A stretch of 9,262 nucleotides of DNA from Chitinophaga pinensis. Its GTDB lineage: Bacteria; Bacteroidota; Bacteroidia; M30B66. Below, in pieces: positions 1 to 4,805 of the stretch. Position 1 is the stretch's first letter. Each line of letters opens with the position of its first letter. The notes below the pieces were generated by a model. The model did no database searches. It saw nothing but the letters and a program-made list of their open reading frames with translations, and was not told the origin of the DNA. The position numbers were made by a program, and so were the translations under genes. The stretch is taken from contig CALQJV010000027.1 of assembly GCA_943330985.1 (NCBI GenBank), positions 1 to 9,262 on the forward strand, in the 5' to 3' direction.

Positions 1-5
1 CAAAA

Positions 6-25
6 AAAGTTTCCCTGCAAACTTT
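6..25. terminator. Short hairpin at the left edge, possible terminator
   Basis: A perfect 7-bp stem (AAAGTTT at 6-12 with AAACTTT at 19-25) closes a 6-nt loop. Read leftward, it is followed directly by a T-run (complement of A2-A5). Read rightward, the next T-run begins only about nine bases later (34-40). It may end a transcript arriving from left of the window. The stem is AT-rich and weak, and no gene is visible beside it. The rest of 1-151 is AT-rich sequence in which I see no gene or repeat. Confidence 0.25.
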
Positions 26-151
26 CTTGCATATTTTTTTATAGGCCTTGATTATCTGATTGTTAATTTTAGTTTAGTAGTGAATTCGAGAAAAAATCAA
101 GAAAAATCATCTTTCAATAAACAGATATAACGGCATCGTGGACGTTTTTTC

Positions 152-159
152 TATATTTG
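152..159 (+). promoter_or_regulatory. -7 promoter box of the tRNA-Arg gene
   Basis: TATATTTG matches the Bacteroidota -7 consensus TAnnTTTG exactly. Its last base is 12 nt before the first base of the tRNA, so initiation about 7 nt downstream would give a 5' leader of only a few bases. No clear TTG/TTTG -33 element is visible at the usual distance upstream. Confidence 0.6.
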
Positions 160-170
160 CACACGATTTT

Positions 171-244
171 GGTTCCGTAGCTCAGCTGGATAGAGCAACA
201 GCCTTCTAAGCTGTGGGTCTTGAGTTCGAATCTCAACGGGATCA
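171..244 (+). tRNA. tRNA-Arg (anticodon UCU)
   Basis: The complete cloverleaf can be drawn by hand. The acceptor stem pairs 171-177 with 237-243, including G-T wobbles at the second and fourth pairs. The D stem is 180-183/193-196. The anticodon stem is 198-202/210-214 with seven-base loop CTTCTAA, which puts anticodon TCT at 205-207 and reads AGA arginine codons. The variable region is five bases, and the T stem 220-224/232-236 carries loop TTCGAAT. The discriminator is A244. The next bases are CA, so the 3' CCA is not encoded and must be added by the nucleotidyltransferase. The gene stands alone between its own promoter and terminator. Confidence 0.97.
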
Positions 245-248
245 CATT

Positions 249-279
249 AAATAGCCCTGATTTTCAGGGCTATTTTTTT
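249..279 (+). terminator. Intrinsic terminator of the tRNA-Arg gene
   Basis: A perfect 12-bp inverted repeat (249-260 with 264-275) surrounds a 3-nt TTT loop. It has a GC core (GCCCTGA/TCAGGGC) and runs into an uninterrupted T-tract ending at 279. It starts 5 nt after the tRNA discriminator base. Because the stem is flanked by A's on the left and T's on the right, it could also stop leftward transcripts. Confidence 0.92.
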
Positions 280-332
280 GCTGGATTTCTTTTACAATTA
301 AACCGAATAGTAATTTCATTGAAGTCATTCTT

Positions 333-366
333 TTTGAGATTACTCAAGTCGAATTCCCTATTTTCG
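333..366 (+). promoter_or_regulatory. Candidate promoter of surE
   Basis: TTTG at 333-336 and TATTTTCG at 359-366 are separated by 22 nt. This is a Bacteroidota-type promoter with one mismatch in the -7 box (TAnnTTTG expected) and spacing inside the TTG-N17-23-TAnnTTTG range described for Flavobacterium. The box ends 18 nt before the surE ATG, the same distance as at two other genes in this window. The leader would be about 10 nt. Confidence 0.45.
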
Positions 367-383
367 CAACAAATTTCTGAACA

Positions 384-1154
384 ATGGCTCAAGAAAGACT
401 GATTTTGGTTTGCAATGATGATGGAATAACAGCTCCTGGAATTCGATCATTGGTTCAAGTTGCAAAGGAATTTGGTGAGGTGGTAGTTGTAGCGCCCGAT
501 AAACCTCAGTCCGCCATGGGGCATGCCATTACAATCAATGCTGCGCTGCGATTCAACAAAATTACAATCGATGGCGAAGTTGAATACGCTTGTTCGGGAA
601 CTCCAGTTGATTGTATCAAATTGGCCGTAAATAAAATACTTACACGCAAACCCGATTTGCTCATTTCTGGGATAAATCATGGTTCTAACGCTTCCATCAA
701 TGTAATTTATTCGGGTACCATGTCGGCGGCAATGGAAGGCACTTTAGAACGAATTCCCTCGATCGGATTTTCCTTATTAGACCATTCGATTGATGCTGAT
801 TTTACTGCTTCGCAAGAAATTGCGCGAACTATAATTGCACATGCATTCGAGAAAGGAATTCCTCAGGGAGTTTGTTTAAATGTGAATATTCCCAATGTGA
901 GCAAAGAACTTATTCAAGGAATTAGGGTATGCCGTCAAGCTGAAGCCAATTGGGAAGAAGCATTGGATGAACGGAAAGATCCGATGGGGAAACCGTATTT
1001 TTGGTTAACAGGTACTTTTCAAAACTACGATAGTGGAAACGATACGGATATATGGGCATTAGAAAACAATTACGTTTCGGTTGTCCCATGCAAATTCGAC
1101 TTAACGGCACACGAATTACTAAACACTTTTAAAACTTGGGAGCAAGATGTTTAA
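384..1154 (+). CDS. surE: 5'/3'-nucleotidase SurE
   Basis: Cytoplasmic metal-dependent phosphatase that removes phosphate from nucleoside monophosphates, in the SurE survival-protein family. The 256-aa length is normal for the family. The N-terminal Rossmann-like core carries the metal-binding signature NDDG (residues 11-14, with D12 and D13). Ser43 in PQSAMGHA and Asn98 in SGINHGSN complete the usual metal site. GTPVDC (72-77) and YSGTMSAAMEG (109-119) are family-typical active-site and substrate loops. Translation from ATG 384 preserves the conserved start (short hydrophilic head, then LILVCNDDG). The stop overlaps the start of the next gene by 8 nt, which suggests co-transcription and coupled translation. 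A candidate promoter lies just upstream. The gene appears intact, and the assignment is secure. Confidence 0.96.
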   Translation: MAQERLILVCNDDGITAPGIRSLVQVAKEFGEVVVVAPDKPQSAMGHAITINAALRFNKITIDGEVEYACSGTPVDCIKLAVNKILTRKPDLLISGINHGSNASINVIYSGTMSAAMEGTLERIPSIGFSLLDHSIDADFTASQEIARTIIAHAFEKGIPQGVCLNVNIPNVSKELIQGIRVCRQAEANWEEALDERKDPMGKPYFWLTGTFQNYDSGNDTDIWALENNYVSVVPCKFDLTAHELLNTFKTWEQDV

Positions 1155-1434
1155 GCGCGATAATTTTGCATTTGGAACTATGATTGGAGCAGTAATTCCC
1201 ATCCTAGTTTTCATCTTTTTGCAAGAGTTTGTTACGATAAAACTTAATAATGGAGAAACGCAACCTCGTTTCGATGATGCAACAAACTTGGTATTAGCAT
1301 TGGTTTTTAATTTAATTCCTTTTCGTCAATACATGCAAAAAGGGAACTATGAAAAAACAGGAAAGGGCATTTTACTAATGACTTTTATATACGCGATGGT
1401 TTATGTATATATAAAGTTTTATCATGTTAATTGA
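1147..1434 (+). CDS. Small three-helix membrane protein of unknown function
   Basis: A 95-aa protein that starts inside the end of surE (8-nt overlap, different frame), so it is almost certainly translated from the surE mRNA. Three hydrophobic segments are visible at about residues 9-29, 45-61 and 73-92. The first is followed by a polar stretch (30-44), and the second and third are joined by a short basic/polar loop (62-72, RQYMQKGNYEKTGKG region). No signal peptide, catalytic motif or cysteine is present. From memory, flavobacterial surE genes are often followed by a small membrane protein of this kind, frequently with lpxB next. Here no lpxB follows; the next sequence is the long non-coding region. 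The function is unknown, but the gene is likely real because of its overlap, composition and coherent hydrophobic pattern. Confidence 0.8.
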   Translation: MFKRDNFAFGTMIGAVIPILVFIFLQEFVTIKLNNGETQPRFDDATNLVLALVFNLIPFRQYMQKGNYEKTGKGILLMTFIYAMVYVYIKFYHVN

Positions 1435-1457
1435 TATTTTTATTTGCATATAAAGCA

Positions 1458-1491
1458 AAACGGGAATCCTGAAAACCCAGAATTCCCGTTT
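1458..1491 (-). terminator. Terminator-like hairpin, best oriented leftward
   Basis: A 10-bp perfect stem (1458-1467 with 1482-1491) continues past one C/A mismatch into three more pairs (1469-1471/1478-1480) around a 6-nt loop. On the minus strand the 3' arm runs into TTTTGCTTT, a reasonable T-rich tail. On the plus strand only TTT precedes CC. It therefore suits a leftward transcript better, but could also end the surE operon, whose last stop is 23 nt to the left. It may serve both. Confidence 0.65.
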
Positions 1492-1981
1492 CCATAATTC
1501 AGCACCGTAGTGCCAAATTAAGGCAATCGCTATTATTCTTTCATGCATGACACTTTCGTGTCCATTTTCTGTCTACGGCTCTCCCCGTCATTGGAATTTA
1601 AATGTTATTTTAAATTGCCTAATTAGGTTATCAATTGAATGGGGTGTTATTTCAAGCCTTTTCATGGCATAATTAAAATTGTATCTCAACAATTTCAATT
1701 TGGATCATGACGCACTGATTTCACACTCATTCAATTCTTCTCCAATAAACAAATGATGAGGAATCCGTTTCCTTCATCCCCTAATTTCCATCCACGAATG
1801 AATGTCGAATTAGGTTGTCCACCTTTTAGTAAATTTACATTTACCTTATCGAAGCGACCAGCTAACTAATCGCATATGCATTTAAAGAACTCTCGCTTTT
1901 TGCTATATCAAAGATGAAGAATTAAATTATTGATGAAATTAATATTGGATTAGAAATCATTGAAAATAAATAGTTTTATAG
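1458..1981 (-). ncRNA. Candidate structured non-coding RNA, family unknown
   Basis: This fills most of the 645-nt stretch with no protein gene (1435-2079), where every frame on both strands is broken into short pieces. A two-element consensus promoter points leftward at 2015-1987, and a hairpin with a T-rich tail lies at 1491-1458. Between them, read on the minus strand, are several hairpins. They are a 6-bp stem with a GUAA loop (1829-1844), a 5-bp stem with a GAAA loop (1549-1562), and a stem whose C-G pair closes a UACG loop (1501-1514). A 9-bp stem with one bulged base (1755-1778) and a two-part stem-loop (1780-1786/1808-1814 enclosing 1789-1793/1800-1804) are also present. A long-range pairing of 1852-1857 with 1893-1898 is possible. 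The loops are stable tetraloops only on this strand. I searched by eye for RNase P, tmRNA, SRP and group II intron signatures and did not find them. The ends are inferred, and a decayed region is the alternative. Confidence 0.45.
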
Positions 1982-1986
1982 ATAAG

Positions 1987-2015
1987 CAAAAATAAAGACG
2001 CTGCTTAAAATCAAA
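1987..2015 (-). promoter_or_regulatory. Leftward consensus promoter for the RNA candidate
   Basis: On the minus strand, TTTG (2015-2012) and TATTTTTG (1994-1987) are separated by 17 nt. Both elements match the Bacteroidota -33/-7 consensus, and the spacing lies within the flavobacterial range. Initiation would fall near 1980-1983. No protein gene lies in range downstream on that strand. TAnnTTTG can occur by chance in AT-rich DNA, so the paired -33 element is the main support. Confidence 0.5.
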
Positions 2016-2055
2016 TACGAATTAAAAGCGATGTGAAATAATTTCGTTTAGTTTT

Positions 2056-2063
2056 TAGTTTTG
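2056..2063 (+). promoter_or_regulatory. -7 promoter box of ybaB
   Basis: TAGTTTTG matches TAnnTTTG exactly and ends 17 nt before the ybaB ATG, giving a leader of about 10 nt. It is followed by an A-rich stretch (2064-2078), typical of Bacteroidota translation starts. No convincing -33 element is present at the usual distance. Confidence 0.6.
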
Positions 2064-2079
2064 TAAAAAAATTAAAAAG

Positions 2080-2379
2080 ATGTTTGATAAATTGATGGAA
2101 ATGAAGAAGCGCATGGATGAGGTTAAAGCACGCCTCGATACCATAGTTGTTTCGGGAGAAGCTGACCAAGGAAACGTGAAAATTAATATGAACGGAAACC
2201 GAAAAGTGCTGGATGTAAAGTTGAATCTCTCCTTTTTAAATCAGGAAGATGCCGAGCAATTGGAAGAATTACTTCAGTTAGCAATAAACAGAGCTTTAGA
2301 GCAATCGGAGCGTGTTAATGAATCGGAAATGAAATCCGTTGCAGGTTCCATGTTGCCAGGAATGCCCGGTTTATTCTGA
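2080..2379 (+). CDS. ybaB: YbaB/EbfC family nucleoid-associated protein
   Basis: A 99-aa DNA-binding protein of the YbaB/EbfC family, which forms tweezer-shaped dimers and binds the nucleoid. The N-terminal 21 residues form a charged amphipathic helix (MFDKLMEMKKRMDEVKARL). A beta region of the type seen in the family follows (23-54, with NVKINMNGNRKVLDVKL). A second acidic helix spans about 55-80, and the C-terminus is the glycine/proline-rich tail typical of the family (LPGMPGLF). In many bacteria ybaB sits beside dnaX and recR; neither is seen here. The gene has its own promoter. Its stop overlaps the stop of the convergent glycosyltransferase gene by 9 bp, with no terminator hairpin between them. 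Confidence 0.93.
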   Translation: MFDKLMEMKKRMDEVKARLDTIVVSGEADQGNVKINMNGNRKVLDVKLNLSFLNQEDAEQLEELLQLAINRALEQSERVNESEMKSVAGSMLPGMPGLF

Positions 2380-3669
2380 AACTTTGTTTAATAGGGCTAC
2401 CAAAACTTTTGCCTGTGTCGATCGAGCAAATTGAGCGATATAATGCTTATCTGCTTGCATTATTTCGTATGTTCCATCGAGGTATTTATGAAATTGAATA
2501 TTCAATACATCAAAAGTTTCTTCGGCAGTGTTAGCAATAAATCCGAGATTGTATTGAGAGAATGTTTCATCTAAAATATCCTCATCGCCCGGACAAACCA
2601 ATACCGGCCTACCTAATCCCAGATATTCGTATATTTTGCTAGAAGGAATTCCTTTGCTTCCAAGGTGCGAAACCATCAACAGTAAGTGGGCTCGAGCTTG
2701 CATTTCTAATACCTGCTCCCTCGAAATTCGTTCTGTTAATAAAAGGGTGTCTTCATAGCCTTGCATAAAATTTTGAACGCGCTTAGCAACATCTTTTAAA
2801 TACAAGATTCCCGGAAATTGAAGTTTAATTCGATGACGAAATTTCGGATTCGCATCAACAAATTTCTTAAATCCTGCTAGAAAGATTTCAATTTGTTGAG
2901 AACCATAAAGCATTCCGTTATAAACAATGGTAAAATCATCATACAAAGTTCGATTTTGAAATGCTTGAATATCATCTTCAAAAAACCCATTGAGTAATAC
3001 ATGTCCGGGTTTTTGAACAAATCGTCCTATTTTTTGAGCGTAATAAGGTGATACAGTTGTTATACACGCACTTGTACCAACCCATTTCTTTTCACTTCGT
3101 TTATTCAATCGAAGTAAAAAGCGATTCAAAAAGCCGGAAACATCATTTACTTCACTGGTTGTCCAATCGTCGCGATAATCGGCAATCCAAGGAATACCTG
3201 TTTGATTGTGGATTTCATAGCCAAAACGAAAAATCTCAAAAGGATTTCCAGTCACTATGATGGCTTTAACATCGTCGTGCTTTTTACAATACTCCAAGGC
3301 AAATGAATGCAAGTTGGAATAGGGGATGAATGCTTTGTGGAAATTACTTCCAAAAAGTTCGATAAAAGAAAGAACTTTTCTTAATAAATGAAATCGGGTA
3401 TTCCCGTATTTACTATATAAACGATCGCGAAGGTTTCCTTTAAATGGGAGATAATTCACTTCGAAAAATTCATTCGTATTCGTTATCAAATTCACTCCTG
3501 AATCACAGTGCATTTTATTGGGACTGGAAATATGTTGTTCCCAATTTCGGGTAATTACAATTGGATCCCATCCTTGTTCTTTGAGATAACGAGCCCAACC
3601 CATACTGCGTTGAGATGCCGTTAAATTACACGGTGGGAAAAAGTAACTTATAATTAAGACTTTCATCAT
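2371..3669 (-). CDS. GT4-like glycosyltransferase (GT-B fold)
   Basis: A 432-aa cytoplasmic or membrane-peripheral glycosyltransferase, expected to transfer a sugar from a nucleotide donor to a growing glycan. The N-terminal half has the acceptor-domain opening of the GT4 type (VLIISYFFPPCNLTASQR, residues 4-21) and a DYRDDW motif (164-169). The C-terminal donor-binding domain starts near 245 (TIVYNGML). It contains SSKIYEYLGLGRPVLV (343-358), corresponding to the nucleotide-sugar-binding region of GT4 enzymes with the conserved E348. The start is ATG 3669 or the ATG immediately following at 3666. The first overlaps the upstream stop codon as ATGA, indicating translational coupling to the preceding glycosyltransferase. 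Donor and acceptor cannot be read from sequence. The family assignment is firm; the specificity is unknown. Confidence 0.88.
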   Translation of the reverse strand: MMKVLIISYFFPPCNLTASQRSMGWARYLKEQGWDPIVITRNWEQHISSPNKMHCDSGVNLITNTNEFFEVNYLPFKGNLRDRLYSKYGNTRFHLLRKVLSFIELFGSNFHKAFIPYSNLHSFALEYCKKHDDVKAIIVTGNPFEIFRFGYEIHNQTGIPWIADYRDDWTTSEVNDVSGFLNRFLLRLNKRSEKKWVGTSACITTVSPYYAQKIGRFVQKPGHVLLNGFFEDDIQAFQNRTLYDDFTIVYNGMLYGSQQIEIFLAGFKKFVDANPKFRHRIKLQFPGILYLKDVAKRVQNFMQGYEDTLLLTERISREQVLEMQARAHLLLMVSHLGSKGIPSSKIYEYLGLGRPVLVCPGDEDILDETFSQYNLGFIANTAEETFDVLNIQFHKYLDGTYEIMQADKHYIAQFARSTQAKVLVALLNKVSE

Positions 3670-4742
3670 GAATGTTTAAATAATTGAAGAAAGTTTGGTG
3701 TGTTCGATATTACGGAATATGATTGCTCTATTTTTTTTCGGGTATTAGCCGAAATTCGCTCCAATTCAACACGATTGCTAAGTAACAATCGCAGCGATTT
3801 TTCCCAGTCGTCAGCAGAATGGCAAATAAAACCATTGATACTATCATCCACAATATGTGTATTTACTCCAACGGGCGAAACCAATGCAGGAATTCCCAAG
3901 GCCATATATTGTAATGCTTTAAATCCGCATTTGCCGTTTGCCCATTTATCGTCCAACAAAGGCATTACACCAACATTAAATGCCAATAAATCGGAAATCT
4001 CGGTGTCTTTATTCCATTTGCGAAACACTAAACTTTTTAATTCAAATTCGGGAGGGATATCGGAAATGACCATGAATTGAAAATCAAATTCCAATTCAAG
4101 CTTTTTTAAAATGGGAATTAGTTCTGAAATGTAGCGAACGGTTGAATGTGATCCTGTCCAACCAATGATAAATGTTTCGTTGTTTTGATTTTTAACCTGA
4201 TTATGCAGTCGGGCGGTATCGATGGTTGTGGGGTTAAAAACAATCTCTGCATATGGATTATACGTTCGGGCGTATTCGCACAAATACGAATTTCCACACG
4301 ATATTTTCCAAGCCCATTTGCAAATATGTTTCACGTTTGCGTATCCTTTTAAAAAAGAAAAATGACTGTTGGCTTCCGAATAATTAGGAATCCAAATGGC
4401 ATCATCGAAGTCGTAAATAATTTTCTTCTTTAACAAACGGGCTGCAATGTATTCGAAGAATGGCGGTCCAATGGGCGTTGCTTCGCGATGAATAAAGATA
4501 ACATCGACATCCTTTATCTGAAAAAGCAATTGAAATCTTCGCAGCAATCCTCCAAGTATTGCAGCTGCTTTGCGAGGAAATCGACCAGGTAAATAAAGTA
4601 TTTGCCAAACACGTTCGGAAAGAAATGGAATAACCCGATATTCCATTCCACGTGCATCCATTTCCTGAAAATATTGTTCAAAGCGAAATCGCTGGCTGGC
4701 TGCTTTGCCTGTGGGATAAGGAACTATAAACAATATACTCAT
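3666..4742 (-). CDS. Glycosyltransferase, GT4-like, first gene of the operon
   Basis: A 358-aa GT-B type glycosyltransferase counted from ATG 4742. The frame is open to a TTG at 4760, but that TTG lies inside a consensus promoter box. The ATG, preceded by A-rich GAAGAACAG and followed by MSILFIVPYP, is the better start. Visible motifs are VPYPTGKAASQRFRFEQY (7-24), YDFDDAIW (110-117), IIGWTGSHST (192-201) and KCGFKALQYMALGIP (271-285). The last region aligns with the EX7E donor-site segment of GT4 enzymes, but the second Glu position is Gln (Q278) and the first is not Glu, a variation common in this subgroup. The stop overlaps the start of the next glycosyltransferase by 4 nt. The divergent neighbour makes modified nucleotide sugars, which fits glycan assembly. 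The substrate is unknown. Confidence 0.87.
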   Translation of the reverse strand: MSILFIVPYPTGKAASQRFRFEQYFQEMDARGMEYRVIPFLSERVWQILYLPGRFPRKAAAILGGLLRRFQLLFQIKDVDVIFIHREATPIGPPFFEYIAARLLKKKIIYDFDDAIWIPNYSEANSHFSFLKGYANVKHICKWAWKISCGNSYLCEYARTYNPYAEIVFNPTTIDTARLHNQVKNQNNETFIIGWTGSHSTVRYISELIPILKKLELEFDFQFMVISDIPPEFELKSLVFRKWNKDTEISDLLAFNVGVMPLLDDKWANGKCGFKALQYMALGIPALVSPVGVNTHIVDDSINGFICHSADDWEKSLRLLLSNRVELERISANTRKKIEQSYSVISNTPNFLQLFKHS

Positions 4743-4757
4743 CTGTTCTTCGATATG

Positions 4758-4765
4758 CAAACCTA
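4758..4765 (-). promoter_or_regulatory. -7 promoter box of the glycosyltransferase operon
   Basis: Minus-strand TAGGTTTG (4765-4758) matches TAnnTTTG exactly and ends 16 nt before the ATG at 4742. Initiation would fall near 4751, downstream of the upstream in-frame TTG, which supports the ATG start. A TTTG is present at 4781-4778, but only 12 nt away, closer than a normal -33 element. Confidence 0.5.
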
Positions 4766-4805
4766 AATAAAAATGTCCAAAGCATTCATTTTTTAAGTAT
4801 CGAAA

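Noticed and set aside
220..402. A plus-strand open frame running from inside the tRNA into surE
   Set aside because: It crosses the tRNA T arm and a strong terminator and overlaps the surE start; it is a chance frame.
1458..1491. Integron attC-like or recombination site
   Set aside because: The inverted repeat is a simple hairpin with a T-rich tail; no paired core sites, integrase or gene cassette is nearby.
1501..1580. Resemblance of minus-strand GAGCCGTAG ... CTACGG to group II intron domain V
   Set aside because: Domain V is a compact hairpin of about 34 nt with a GNRA-type cap. Here the arms are about 60 nt apart, the 3' arm does not continue the pairing properly, and no reverse transcriptase or intron boundary is visible.
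1922..1960. A 12-codon minus-strand ORF near the 5' end of the RNA candidate, possible leader peptide
   Set aside because: No codon bias towards a regulated amino acid, no clear ribosome site, and ORFs of this length are expected by chance.
1886..1973. Protein-like fragments on the plus strand (e.g. a short frame reading DEINIGLEIIENK) suggesting a decayed gene
   Set aside because: The pieces are very short, need frameshifts to join, and AT-rich DNA readily gives such strings. There is not enough to call a pseudogene.
1435..2079. Possible RNase P RNA, tmRNA or SRP RNA
   Set aside because: The GAGGAAAGTCC-type core of RNase P, the tRNA-like T arm and tag reading frame of tmRNA, and the GGAAGCAG-type SRP core were not found on either strand by eye. 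A covariance-model search would settle it.
3700..4080. A 126-codon plus-strand open frame opposite the first glycosyltransferase
   Set aside because: It is antisense to a clear glycosyltransferase, has no family motifs, and lacks its own promoter or start context.
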